The notes under the pieces were generated by a model that saw only the letters and a program-made list of their open reading frames with translations, was not told the origin of the DNA and did no database searches. 64,000 nucleotides of DNA from NCBI GenBank assembly GCA_963725645.1, contig CAVRZD010000002.1, positions 372,001 to 436,000 on the forward strand. Direction: 5' to 3'. The position numbers and the translations under genes were made by a program. Shown here in pieces: positions 1 to 8,094 of this stretch; positions within the stretch are counted from its first letter, which is position 1, and each line of letters starts with the position of its first letter. The DNA comes from JALYZC01 sp963725645 (GTDB taxonomy: Bacteria > Actinomycetota > Thermoleophilia > Solirubrobacterales > Solirubrobacteraceae).

Positions 1-29
1 GCCGTGGCCCCGCCTGGAAGAATCGGCCG

Positions 30-749
30 GTGCTCGCGGCGCTCCATTTCGACATCAGCCTCGGCGACGCCAATCCCTGGGCCCCGCAGTCACGGCTGGC
101 GCTGCTGGCCTTCGTGGCGTTTCTCGGCGCGTTCCTGTTCATCCGCACGAGCGCCCGGCTGATGCGCTCCCCCAAGGTGCCGTGGTGGCCGGGGAGCGTG
201 TCGAGCGGCGATCTGCACATCCACCACCTCGTGTGGGGGATCGTGCTCATGCTCGTGGCGGGCTTCATCTCGCTCACGCCGATCGACCCCCCGTGGCGCG
301 AGATCATGGCGGTGCTGTTCGGGATCGGGGCCGGGCTGACCCTCGACGAGTTCGCGCTCTGGCTCCGCCTCAAGGACGTCTACTGGGCCGAGGAGGGCCG
401 CCAATCGGTGGACGCGGTGATCATCGCGGCGACCTTCGGCGGCCTGGTGCTGGTCGTCGGCTTCCCGTTCGCGCAGTCGGGCGGCGACGCCGCGCTGGCG
501 ATCGACGTCGCGCTCGCCGTCACGTTCTCGGCGATCTCGATCCTCAAGGGCAAGACCGCCACGGGCGTCGCCGGCTTCTTCCTCCCACCGATCTCGCTGG
601 TCGGCGCGATTCGCCTGGCCAAGCCGACGTCGCCGTGGGCTCATCGGCGCTACGGCGAGGCCAAGCGCGCCCGCGCCGAGAAGCGGTTCCCCGCCCGGCG
701 CTCGCGCTGGCGCGAGCTCATCGGGGGCGCGCCGGACGCCGAGGCCTAG
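30..749 (+). CDS. Polytopic membrane protein, unknown function
   Basis: A 239-aa protein with about five hydrophobic segments (roughly residues 22-40, 66-84, 91-107, 127-147 and 155-172) and a basic C-terminal tail, so it is an inner-membrane protein. An HIHH motif at residues 63-66 starts a membrane segment, and acidic residues at 106-107 and 121-122 could form a metal or proton site; this is inference. The GTG start at 30 has a GGAAG-like ribosome site about 9 nt upstream. The frame is open to the window edge, so a start outside the window cannot be excluded. It converges on the next gene. I do not recognise a function. Confidence 0.75.
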   Translation: MLAALHFDISLGDANPWAPQSRLALLAFVAFLGAFLFIRTSARLMRSPKVPWWPGSVSSGDLHIHHLVWGIVLMLVAGFISLTPIDPPWREIMAVLFGIGAGLTLDEFALWLRLKDVYWAEEGRQSVDAVIIAATFGGLVLVVGFPFAQSGGDAALAIDVALAVTFSAISILKGKTATGVAGFFLPPISLVGAIRLAKPTSPWAHRRYGEAKRARAEKRFPARRSRWRELIGGAPDAEA

Positions 750-770
750 CCGCCCCGACCCTCTGGCGGC
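749..770. terminator. Weak hairpin between convergent genes
   Basis: GCCGCC at 749-754 pairs with GGCGGC at 765-770 around a 10-nt loop, in the 33-nt gap between two converging genes. The stem is short with no T-run, so terminator function is only plausible. Confidence 0.35.
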
Positions 771-782
771 CGGAATCGCTGT

Positions 783-1970
783 TCAGGCGGCGGATCCGCT
801 CGGGGGCGTGCTCGCCGCATCCCCGAGCCGCGCGTCAGGGAATTCCCGCGCGGTCTGCCGCCGCAGCACCTCGGTGCCGAGCCCCATCAGCAACGCGAAC
901 ACGAGGATGCCGAGGGGCTTGCGGAACGCGGCGATCGGTGCCCACGCGATCAGCGCGAGGTAGAGCGCGGCGGCCGCCGTGTAGGTCGCGCCTGGGCGGT
1001 CGCGGAGGTAGGGCGCGGCCCAGCCCCGGAGTCTCACGGCGTAGCGTGTCGGGCCGGCCAGCACTGCCGCGATCACGAGCAGGATGCCGAAGGTGACGGC
1101 CGAGCCTGCCGCCTGGGCGAGCAGCCCTGTGCCGATGCTCCACACCGCATCGGCGGCGGGCCGGACGGACTCGTTCTTGGCCAGGGCGTCGACAACCGCG
1201 GTGCCGGCCAGGCCGCGCACGATCAGCGCGACCGCCCCGGCGGCGATGAAGCCGATGCCCACGGACCGCAGCGTCTCCCGGCGTCGTCCGCGCGCCAGGT
1301 AGACGGCGAGCGCGTACAGGCCGAACACCAGCAGCGTCAGGACGATCGCCAGCCGCCGGATCAGCTTGGCGATCTTCTGCGCGGCGTCGATCTGCTTGGA
1401 GCGCAGGATCACCAGCGAGCCGGCGCTCGCCGGGATCTTGTTCGCTACGGCCGGGTCGATGCCCACCTGGCCGGCGACCTGCCCCACGATCGAGCGCAGG
1501 TTGAGCGTGACCTTGCCGCCGGTGGTCGAGATGTTCTGGCTGCCGCCGTTGATGATCTTCAGCAACGCCTTGTGCGCCGCGCGGTTGGCCTTCTTCCAGG
1601 CGTCCTGCACCTGCCCGGTCGCGAGCGCCCGCTCGGCGGCCGACTGGGCCACGTCGTGCAGACCCCCCGCCACCGGGCCGGCCAGCGGCTGCAGCTGCAC
1701 CGGCAACTTGCTCTTCAACGTTGCCTCGACGTCAACGTTCGCGTAGATCTGGTTCACGACGAACGTCGCCACCTGGGTCTGGATCGCCTTGTTCTCGAGC
1801 AGCTTGCTGCTCGTGGTCGTCCAGTTGTCGGTGTTCAGCGCCTGGCGGTTGACCCACAACGAGAAGATCGCCACGAACGCCAACACGGTCGCCACGATGA
1901 CCAGCGCCGTGACATACCAATGACGCCTCGGGGCGGCTCCCTGCGCAGCTTTGGCGTCGTCGGCGGCCAC
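783..1970 (-). CDS. Membrane protein with large extracytoplasmic domain
   Basis: 395 aa from a GTG start at 1970. The frame extends upstream, but the extra N-terminus is Arg-rich and low-complexity, so I place the start just before a short cytoplasmic stretch and the first membrane helix (about residues 18-40). A 190-residue mostly polar region follows, then a run of about five hydrophobic helices and a short C-terminal tail. This architecture is common for actinobacterial conserved membrane proteins of unknown function. A TAGGGT hexamer lies 10 nt upstream of the chosen GTG. No catalytic motif is apparent. Confidence 0.7.
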   Translation of the reverse strand: MAADDAKAAQGAAPRRHWYVTALVIVATVLAFVAIFSLWVNRQALNTDNWTTTSSKLLENKAIQTQVATFVVNQIYANVDVEATLKSKLPVQLQPLAGPVAGGLHDVAQSAAERALATGQVQDAWKKANRAAHKALLKIINGGSQNISTTGGKVTLNLRSIVGQVAGQVGIDPAVANKIPASAGSLVILRSKQIDAAQKIAKLIRRLAIVLTLLVFGLYALAVYLARGRRRETLRSVGIGFIAAGAVALIVRGLAGTAVVDALAKNESVRPAADAVWSIGTGLLAQAAGSAVTFGILLVIAAVLAGPTRYAVRLRGWAAPYLRDRPGATYTAAAALYLALIAWAPIAAFRKPLGILVFALLMGLGTEVLRRQTAREFPDARLGDAASTPPSGSAA

Positions 1971-2155
1971 GGTCCAACCGACCCTACACCTGGACGGTCG
2001 CCCGGAGCAACCCGGCCAAAGCGCCACGTTCGGCTTTGGTCGCAGACGCCTGCGACGGCGCCCTGAAGGATCCGATACGCCGGCGGCGAACCTCGCACAC
2101 GGCGTCACCCGACCGCCCACTCGTGCGGCGGCCGGCTACAGAGAGGAGCGCCAAC

Positions 2156-2533
2156 ATGAGAGGTGCGGGCAGTGCAGTGTTTGCCGCCATCCTGTTGCTG
2201 ATGGCTGGCACGCTCAACATCATCTACGGCTTCGGTGCCGTCGGAGATGCCCATTTCTTCACCGATAGCGGTTCCCACTACGTGTTCTCGAGCCTGCACA
2301 CCTGGGGCTGGATCACGGTCATCCTGGGCGTCATTCAGCTCACCGCCGGATTCTCGCTCTTCGCGGGCGGGACCTACGGGCGCGTCATCGGGATCGTCGC
2401 CGCCACCCTCGGCGCCATCGGCGCGCTGCTTTCCATCGGTGGCGCCTACCCGTTCTGGTCGCTGGGGGTCTTCGCGATCTGCGTGATCGTCATCCACGGC
2501 CTCGCGGTCCTCGGCGAGCCCGAGGGAACCTAG
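2156..2533 (+). CDS. DUF7144-type four-helix membrane protein
   Basis: A 125-aa protein made almost entirely of four membrane helices, with the pattern of the actinobacterial DUF7144 family (small proteins often linked to stress or envelope, function unknown). The ATG at 2156 is preceded by GAGAGGAG at 2141-2148, a good ribosome site, which rules out the longer upstream reading. It stands alone between divergent and convergent neighbours and is followed by a strong hairpin. The family assignment is by recall of the sequence pattern and not by search. Confidence 0.75.
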   Translation: MRGAGSAVFAAILLLMAGTLNIIYGFGAVGDAHFFTDSGSHYVFSSLHTWGWITVILGVIQLTAGFSLFAGGTYGRVIGIVAATLGAIGALLSIGGAYPFWSLGVFAICVIVIHGLAVLGEPEGT

Positions 2534-2541
2534 CTGCGGTC

Positions 2542-2573
2542 GCGGGAGCCCGGCCTGCGCTCCGGGCTCCCGC
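2542..2573. terminator. Perfect 12-bp hairpin, bidirectional terminator
   Basis: GCGGGAGCCCGG at 2542-2553 pairs perfectly with 2562-2573 across an 8-nt loop. It lies between two converging genes (ends at 2533 and 2591), the usual place for a shared terminator. There is no T-run, as is common in very GC-rich actinobacteria. Confidence 0.7.
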
Positions 2574-2590
2574 ACCACCGCCCACCGGAA

Positions 2591-3040
2591 TCACTCCTCG
2601 CGCTCGTAGAGGACGAACGTCCTCGCGATCTTGTCCTGCAGCCCCTGGCGGCGGTCGTCGACGAGCACGAGCGCGAAGCCCAGGCCGAGCGTCAGCCAGC
2701 ACGCGACCATGCCGAGCACACGCCGCAGCGCGCGCCACACGCTCAGCCGACCGCCGGACACCGGGACCACCACGATGCGCATCAGGCGCATCCCCGGCGT
2801 CTGTCCGGCGAGCGACCAGAACCCGACGAAGTAGGCCGTCGAGAGCAGCGCGCCCCACACCGCAGCGCCGAGTACGCTCGCCAGGTCGACGCTCACCCCG
2901 CCGGGGATCACCGCGTCGAGGATCAGCCCCGCGCCGATCAGCCCCAGCGCCCCGGCGACGATGAGGATCAGGTCGTCGAGGACGAACGCCGTCGCCCGGG
3001 TGACGAAGCCGGCGTAGACCGGCACCTGCGGCTCGGTCAT
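2591..3040 (-). CDS. RDD family membrane protein
   Basis: 149 aa. The N-terminal YAGFVTRATAFVLDD stretch, the 'G.TPGMRLMRIVV' motif in mid-protein and the C-terminal DRRQGLQDKIARTFVLY stretch are hallmarks of RDD-domain proteins, small three-helix membrane proteins sometimes linked to ion exchange. The start ATG at 3040 overlaps the stop of the upstream gene by 4 nt (ATGA), so the pair is translationally coupled. The longer in-frame extension (Gly/Ala-rich, inside the upstream gene) is rejected. Transport function is unproven. Confidence 0.85.
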   Translation of the reverse strand: MTEPQVPVYAGFVTRATAFVLDDLILIVAGALGLIGAGLILDAVIPGGVSVDLASVLGAAVWGALLSTAYFVGFWSLAGQTPGMRLMRIVVVPVSGGRLSVWRALRRVLGMVACWLTLGLGFALVLVDDRRQGLQDKIARTFVLYEREE

Positions 3041-3615
3041 CGCGGGGCGTCGGGCTCCGCCGGCGGCGGCCGCGCCTCCTCCGCCCACGGCGCCGGATTG
3101 CGTCGCAGGATCGAGCGTGCCACGCGCTCGGCCAGGGCGTCCGCCCGGACGGTTCGGGTCCGGGCGGATCCGGCTACCTCGTCGACCAGCCCCATGCTCT
3201 GCCGCGTCAGCGCCGCCCGCACCTCCTCGCTCTCGGCGATGTGGGCGACCACGCGGCGAAGCTCCTCACTGGCGAGCACGCGGTCGACGACGTCGTCCAG
3301 CATCTCGCTCTCGAGCACCTGCACGATCGTCCGCTCGAGCGCCGGACTCGCGAGCGCACGCTCCACGAGCGCATCGAGCTCGGCGTCGGTGCGCGCGGCG
3401 ATCCGCGCCTCCTCGCGCTCGCCCCGGGCCGCCGCGGCGTCGATCACCCCCGACGTCAGCCGGCGTGCGGGCGCCGCCGGCGGGAGCTTCCACGCGTCTG
3501 CGAGCGGGCGCCCGACCGCGCGGCCGAGCCGTGCGCTGAGCGACAGCGCGGACGCCGCCGCGCCCAGCGCGACCCTGCGCGCGGTGACGTCGGGGTCGGT
3601 CAAGGGCCACGTCAC
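3037..3615 (-). CDS. Conserved hypothetical, coupled to RDD protein
   Basis: 192 aa, Ala/Arg/Glu-rich, predicted mostly helical and cytoplasmic, with one weak hydrophobic stretch near residues 15-35. It contains repeated acidic helices (for example ALERTIVQVLESEMLDDVVD) that look like a coiled or helical bundle. Its stop overlaps the start of the RDD gene by 4 nt, so the two probably act together. I do not recognise a catalytic motif. The GTG start at 3615 lies next to an imperfect palindrome at 3619-3646. Confidence 0.7.
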   Translation of the reverse strand: MTWPLTDPDVTARRVALGAAASALSLSARLGRAVGRPLADAWKLPPAAPARRLTSGVIDAAAARGEREEARIAARTDAELDALVERALASPALERTIVQVLESEMLDDVVDRVLASEELRRVVAHIAESEEVRAALTRQSMGLVDEVAGSARTRTVRADALAERVARSILRRNPAPWAEEARPPPAEPDAPR

Positions 3616-3618
3616 CCT

Positions 3619-3646
3619 AAACGCTGAGGCGGCCGCCGAGGCGTTT
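3619..3646. promoter_or_regulatory. Imperfect palindrome in a divergent promoter region
   Basis: AAACGC at 3619-3624 and GCGTTT at 3641-3646 flank a near-palindromic GC core, in the 85-bp gap between the RDD operon start (3615, minus) and the SDR start (3701, plus). The position suits a regulator site for either gene. No cognate regulator gene is nearby. Confidence 0.3.
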
Positions 3647-3700
3647 TCGGGAGGCCGGGCGCGCGCGGCGGCCCTCGTCCTGATATCCGTACCGGGTCAC

Positions 3701-4513
3701 GTGAGCCTTCCGAGCCCCGATTCGCGGTCCACCGTACTGATCACCGGCGCGTCGTCGGGCATCGGCACGGAGCTCGCGCGACAGCTCGGCGCCCGCGGTC
3801 ACAACCTCGTTTTGGTGGCACGCCGCAGGGAGCGGCTCGCCGAGCTTGCGAAGGAGATCGGCAAGGGCAGCGGCGTCGAGGTGGACGTCCGGAAGGCCGA
3901 CTTATCCGTGCAGGCGCAGCGAACGCGGCTGATCAACACGCTGCGCGACGGCGAGCGCCACGTCGCCGCCGTGTGCAACAACGCGGGCTTCTCCACCTAC
4001 GGGAAGTTCCAGGACCTGCCGATCGAGGACGAGCTCGAGCAGGTTCGGCTCAACGTCGTCGCCCTCCACGAGCTCACCGCGGCCTTCCTGCCCGCGATGG
4101 TCGAGCGGCGTGCGGGCGCAATCCTCAACGTCGCATCGATCGCCGGCTTCCAGCCGCTGCCCAACCAGGCGACCTACGGCGCGACCAAGGCCTTCGTGGT
4201 CTCGCTCTCCGAGGCCGTTCACACGGACCTCGCCGGTACCGGCGTGTCCTGCACCGCGCTCTGCCCCGGCCCGGTGCGCACCGAGTTCACCGAGGTGGCG
4301 GGCATGACCGACCTGGACGACACGGGCCCCGAGTTCGTCTGGATGCAGCCGGACGACGTGGCCAAGGCGGGGATCGACGCCATGGTCAAGGGCAAGCGGA
4401 TCGTGTTCCCCTCGCTCGCGCACCAGGCCGCGGGGATGGCCGGCCGCTTCGCGCCGCGGTCGGTGCTGCTGCCGCTGGTCGAGCGGTTCGGCTCGCCGAG
4501 CCGGAACCGCTAG
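3701..4513 (+). CDS. Short-chain dehydrogenase/reductase
   Basis: 270 aa, a classical-length SDR. The NAD(P)-binding TGASSGIG motif lies near residue 12, CNNAGFSTYG near 90, the catalytic YGATK motif after a conserved Ser (NVASIAGF), and PGPVRTEF near 185. The Rossmann fold and catalytic Ser-Tyr-Lys are therefore intact. An Arg pair (ARRRER) after the second strand suggests NADPH preference. The GTG at 3701 is chosen because the ORF upstream is a low-complexity antisense artefact. Its stop overlaps the convergent murB stop. The substrate is unknown. Confidence 0.9.
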   Translation: MSLPSPDSRSTVLITGASSGIGTELARQLGARGHNLVLVARRRERLAELAKEIGKGSGVEVDVRKADLSVQAQRTRLINTLRDGERHVAAVCNNAGFSTYGKFQDLPIEDELEQVRLNVVALHELTAAFLPAMVERRAGAILNVASIAGFQPLPNQATYGATKAFVVSLSEAVHTDLAGTGVSCTALCPGPVRTEFTEVAGMTDLDDTGPEFVWMQPDDVAKAGIDAMVKGKRIVFPSLAHQAAGMAGRFAPRSVLLPLVERFGSPSRNR

Positions 4514-5583
4514 GCCGGGTCCAGCGAGACGCCGACGAGCGTCGGCTCGGGCCGCAGCGCCACGCCGAAGGCCTCGCGCACCCCGCCGGCGATCTCGCGC
4601 GCCAGCGCGACGAGCTCGGCTGTGGTCGCGCCGCCGCGGTTGACGAGCGCGAGGGCGTGCTTGGCGGAGATGCCGACGCGGCCGTCGCCGTAGCCCTTGG
4701 AGAACCCCGCGCGCTCGATCAGCCAGGCGGCGGAGGTCTTCACGCGGCCGTCGGGCTCGGGGAACCGCGGCGGATGGGTGTCGGCGCCCAGGCGCTCGCC
4801 GACGCGGCGCTCCAGCGCCTCGAAGTCCGCCGCGGTCAGGATGGGGTTGGTGAAGAAGGAGCCGTCGCTGACCGAATCGGGGTCGTCGGGGTCGATCACC
4901 ATCCCCTTGGCGCGACGCAGCCCGAGGACGGCCGCGCGAACCTCCTCCAGGGGGGCGGTGGCGCCGACCTCGACGTCGAGGGCGCGGGCGAGCTCGGCGT
5001 AGCGGATCGGCTCGGCGGCGCCCGCGCGCGCGAGCGAGAACGTCACCGCCAGCACCACGTGCGTGTCGGCGCCCTTGAAGGCGCTCGACCGGTAGGCGAA
5101 ACCGCAGGCCTCCGGGGGAAGGTCCTCGACGGCGCCGGTGCGCCGGTCGAGCACCCGCACGGTCGCCACCGTGGCGCTGACGTCCTGCCCGTAGGCACCG
5201 ACGTTCTGGATCGGCGTGGCGCCGGTCGAGCCGGGGATCCCTGAGAGGCACTCGATCCCGGCCAGGCCATCGGCCACCGCGGCGGCCACGACGCCGTCCC
5301 ACTCCTCGCCGGCCTGCACCGTGACGCGCACGCGTCCGTCCTCGCCCGACGCCTGGTCGATGCCGCTCGTCGCCACGCGCACGACGAGCCCCGGGAAGCC
5401 CTCGTCCGCGATCACGAGGTTGCTCCCGCCGGCGAGCAGGAGCAGGCGCTCGTCGGCGGCGTCGGCCTCGCGCACGGCGTCCACGACGTCCGCCGCGCTC
5501 TCGACGGTGACGAGCCGGTCGGCAGGGCCGCCGAGCCGCAGTGTGGTCAGTGGCGCCAGCGGCGCGTCGGTCCTCACGCCCAC
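4510..5583 (-). CDS. murB: UDP-N-acetylenolpyruvoylglucosamine reductase
   Basis: 357 aa. MurB is a cytoplasmic FAD enzyme that reduces UDP-GlcNAc-enolpyruvate to UDP-MurNAc with NADPH in peptidoglycan synthesis. Visible family marks are AGGSNLVI (residues 51-58, FAD binding), GIPGSTGATPIQNVGAYGQ (115-133), and DGSFFTNPIL with the proton-donor Ser at 242, plus the C-terminal Glu in LRPEPTLVGV. The GTG start at 5583 has TAGTCT 7 nt upstream and no ribosome site, suggesting a leaderless mRNA. It is not in a mur cluster here, which is common in actinobacteria. Confidence 0.96.
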   Translation of the reverse strand: MGVRTDAPLAPLTTLRLGGPADRLVTVESAADVVDAVREADAADERLLLLAGGSNLVIADEGFPGLVVRVATSGIDQASGEDGRVRVTVQAGEEWDGVVAAAVADGLAGIECLSGIPGSTGATPIQNVGAYGQDVSATVATVRVLDRRTGAVEDLPPEACGFAYRSSAFKGADTHVVLAVTFSLARAGAAEPIRYAELARALDVEVGATAPLEEVRAAVLGLRRAKGMVIDPDDPDSVSDGSFFTNPILTAADFEALERRVGERLGADTHPPRFPEPDGRVKTSAAWLIERAGFSKGYGDGRVGISAKHALALVNRGGATTAELVALAREIAGGVREAFGVALRPEPTLVGVSLDPA

Positions 5584-5590
5584 GCCGACA

Positions 5591-5596
5591 AGACTA
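5591..5596 (-). promoter_or_regulatory. -10 box TAGTCT, leaderless murB
   Basis: TAGTCT ends 7 nt before the murB GTG, placing the expected transcription start at or next to the start codon. No Shine-Dalgarno sequence is present. Confidence 0.5.
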
Positions 5597-5604
5597 CGCG
5601 CGCC

Positions 5605-6747
5605 CTATGCGGCTGCGCCCGCCTGCGCCAGCAGCTCCCCCGCCACGCGGTCGGTCGCGCCGGCGCTTCCGCCGAGCAGCCGCCGCGACAGCTGGGCGCG
5701 GCGGAAGTACAGCGGGGCGTCGTGCTCCCAGGTGGCGCCGATCCCGCCGTGGACCGAGATGTTCTCGCGCGCGGCGTAGTCGAGCGCGCTGCCGGCGGCC
5801 ACGCGCGCGGCGCTCGCGGCGAGCGGGAACTCGTCGGGCGCGTCCTGGCGAGCCCAGCCCGCGTAGTACATGAGCGAGCGCGCGTTCTCCAGCCGGCGCA
5901 GGATCTCGACCAGGCCGTGCTTGACCGCCTGGTAGGAGCCGATCGGTCGTCCGAACGTGTAGCGCTCCTTCGCGTACGCGACCGACACCTCGAGGCAGGT
6001 CTCGACGGCGCCGAGGGACTCGGCGCCGATCAGGCCCTGGGTGAGGTGCCAGGCGGAGCGCAGCACGTCCTCGTCCACGCCCAGCGCTGCCCCGGCGGCG
6101 TTCTCGAGCCGCACGTGGCCGAGCGAGCGGGTGGCGTCGTAGCGCGTCACCGGCTCGATCGAGACCCCGGCGGCGTCCGCCTCGATCAGCAGCGCGATCG
6201 GCGCGCCGTCGTCACCGGTCGCGATGACCACGAGGACGTCGGCCTCCGGCGCGTCGGGCACCCAGGCCACGGTACCCGTGACCGTCGTCTGGCCCTCGTC
6301 GAAGGTGGCCCGCGGGGCGGGCTCGCGTCCGTGGCCCTTCTCGGGGTCCACGGTCCACGGTGCGCCGTCGTGCTCGGGCGGCTGCGCGCTCACGAACGCG
6401 GCGCGCTTCTCGCCGTCGGCCAGGGAGCGGAGCAGGTCGTCGTGCTCGCCCTCGGTCGCGTCGAGGATCGCCGTGGCGGGCACGTGGCCCAGCAGGCCGA
6501 CGCTGGCCAGGACGCGCCCGGTCTCCGCCATCACCAGCATGGCGTCGAGCGCGCCGAGCCCGGCGCCGCCGTGGGCGTCGGACACGACCAGGCCCGGCCA
6601 GCCGGCCTCGCGGCCCACGTCCCACAGATCCAGGCGCTCGCCGCCGTCCAGCGCCTCGCGCGCGGCCTCGACGGTCTGATGGCGCGAGAGCGCACCGCGG
6701 GCGGCCTCGCGCAGGAACTGCTGCTCGTCGGAGAGCTCGAAGTCCAT
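5605..6747 (-). CDS. Acyl-CoA dehydrogenase
   Basis: 380 aa, the usual length of the family. It starts MDFELSDEQQFLREAAR, typical of the N-terminal helical domain. A beta domain follows near residues 120-215. The C-terminal helical domain has the flavin-binding YTFGRPIGSYQAVKH stretch (about 260-275) and ends with HGGIGATWEHDAPLYFRRA (about 335-353), the family's cofactor and substrate signature. The FAD enzyme would oxidise an acyl-CoA or related CoA thioester. Its ATG is directly adjacent to the stop of the upstream acyl-CoA dehydrogenase, so the two are probably co-expressed and may form a heteromer, as in actinobacterial steroid-degrading pairs (inference). Confidence 0.92.
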   Translation of the reverse strand: MDFELSDEQQFLREAARGALSRHQTVEAAREALDGGERLDLWDVGREAGWPGLVVSDAHGGAGLGALDAMLVMAETGRVLASVGLLGHVPATAILDATEGEHDDLLRSLADGEKRAAFVSAQPPEHDGAPWTVDPEKGHGREPAPRATFDEGQTTVTGTVAWVPDAPEADVLVVIATGDDGAPIALLIEADAAGVSIEPVTRYDATRSLGHVRLENAAGAALGVDEDVLRSAWHLTQGLIGAESLGAVETCLEVSVAYAKERYTFGRPIGSYQAVKHGLVEILRRLENARSLMYYAGWARQDAPDEFPLAASAARVAAGSALDYAARENISVHGGIGATWEHDAPLYFRRAQLSRRLLGGSAGATDRVAGELLAQAGAAA

Positions 6748-7968
6748 CTAGGCCACCGCCCCTTCCTTTTCCTTGGCCCGGAGTTCGCTGAACGGGATCC
6801 CCTTGTCCAGGCGCGGCTCGGGCGGCAGCCCCAGCACGCGCTCGCCGACGGTGTTGCGCAGGATCTCCTCGGTGCCGCCGGCCGACTTCAGGCCCGGGAG
6901 GAACGAGATCATGTAGGACCAGTCGCTGTCGCCCAGCGCCTCGGGCCCGAGCGCGTCGGCGATCAGGTCGCCGGCCTCGATGCCCGCGGCCACGAGCGTC
7001 ACCTTGCTCAGCCCCGCCTCGGGCCCCGGGATCTGGCCACGCTGGATCGCCGTCAGCATGCGGTAGCCGGTGAAGCGGACCGCGAGCAGCTCGGTGGCGA
7101 TCTCGCCCAGGCGCGCGCGGACCTCGGGGTCGGACACGGCCGACGCGTCGTTCGCCAGCGCGGCCGCGATGCGGTCGGCGCGGTAGCCCATGCCCTCGGA
7201 GCCCGCGCCGATCGTCAGGCGCTCGAACATGAGCGTCGTCAGCGCGGTGCCCCAGCCGCCGTCCACCGGACCGACCGTGGCGTCGGGCTCGAGGTGCACG
7301 TCGTCGAAGAAGACCTCGTTGAACTCGGCGTCGCCGGTGATCTGGCGCAGCCCGCGGATCGTCACCCCTTCGGCGTCCATCGGCACGACGAACATCGTCA
7401 GGCCCTTGTGCTTGGGGACGTCGGGGTCGGTGCGCGCGAGCAGCAGGCCGAACGACGCGAACTGGGCGTTGGTCGTCCACACCTTCTGGCCGGAGAGTCG
7501 CCAGCTCCCGTCGTCCTGCAGCTTGGCGCGGGTCTGGATCCCGGCCAGGTCGGAGCCCGCCGCGGGCTCGGAGAAGAGCTGACACCACACCTCGTCGGCG
7601 TGGAGCATGGGGGCGAGGTAGCGCTGCTTCTGTTCCTCGGTCCCGTGCGCGATCAGTGTCGGGCCGAGCATGCCGACCCCGATCGAGTCGAGGATCCCCG
7701 GCACGCCTCCGGCGTTGATCTCCTGGTTGACGACCACCTGCTCGAGCGGTCCCAGGCCCTGGCCGCCGTACTCCTTCGGCCACGTGACGCCGGCGTAGCC
7801 CGCCTCGGCCAGCTTGCGCTGCCAGACGCGGTGGGCCCGGATGGCCTCGCCCTCGTCCTCGATGGCGCCCTCGCCGCGCAGAACGGGAGCCTCATCGCGG
7901 TGCTCGTCGATCCATCCGCGCACCTGCGCGCGGTACGCGGCCTGTTCCGGAGTGTCGTTGAGATCCAC
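6748..7968 (-). CDS. Acyl-CoA dehydrogenase
   Basis: 406 aa. It has WPKEYGGQGL (near residue 60), CQLFSEPAAGSDLAG (flavin loop), the WTTNAQFA beta-domain motif, and a C-terminal AGGTEEILRNTVGERVLGL stretch, all typical of long-chain or unusual-substrate acyl-CoA dehydrogenases. The GTG at 7968 has a strong AGGAGGAG ribosome site just upstream (about 7974-7981), which fixes the start; a much longer frame upstream is antisense to the next gene. It heads a two-gene operon with the acyl-CoA dehydrogenase at 5605-6747. Confidence 0.93.
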   Translation of the reverse strand: MDLNDTPEQAAYRAQVRGWIDEHRDEAPVLRGEGAIEDEGEAIRAHRVWQRKLAEAGYAGVTWPKEYGGQGLGPLEQVVVNQEINAGGVPGILDSIGVGMLGPTLIAHGTEEQKQRYLAPMLHADEVWCQLFSEPAAGSDLAGIQTRAKLQDDGSWRLSGQKVWTTNAQFASFGLLLARTDPDVPKHKGLTMFVVPMDAEGVTIRGLRQITGDAEFNEVFFDDVHLEPDATVGPVDGGWGTALTTLMFERLTIGAGSEGMGYRADRIAAALANDASAVSDPEVRARLGEIATELLAVRFTGYRMLTAIQRGQIPGPEAGLSKVTLVAAGIEAGDLIADALGPEALGDSDWSYMISFLPGLKSAGGTEEILRNTVGERVLGLPPEPRLDKGIPFSELRAKEKEGAVA

Positions 7969-8094
7969 CGTCGCCTCCTCCTGGCTGACTGGCCAATCAA
8001 TTTTGGGGGCCGTAGCGTAGCGCGACTTCTCGTGGTCGACGTCAGAGTGTGGGGCCGAGCCGTGCGGCGATCTGCTTTTTCCCTGCTCCAGGCC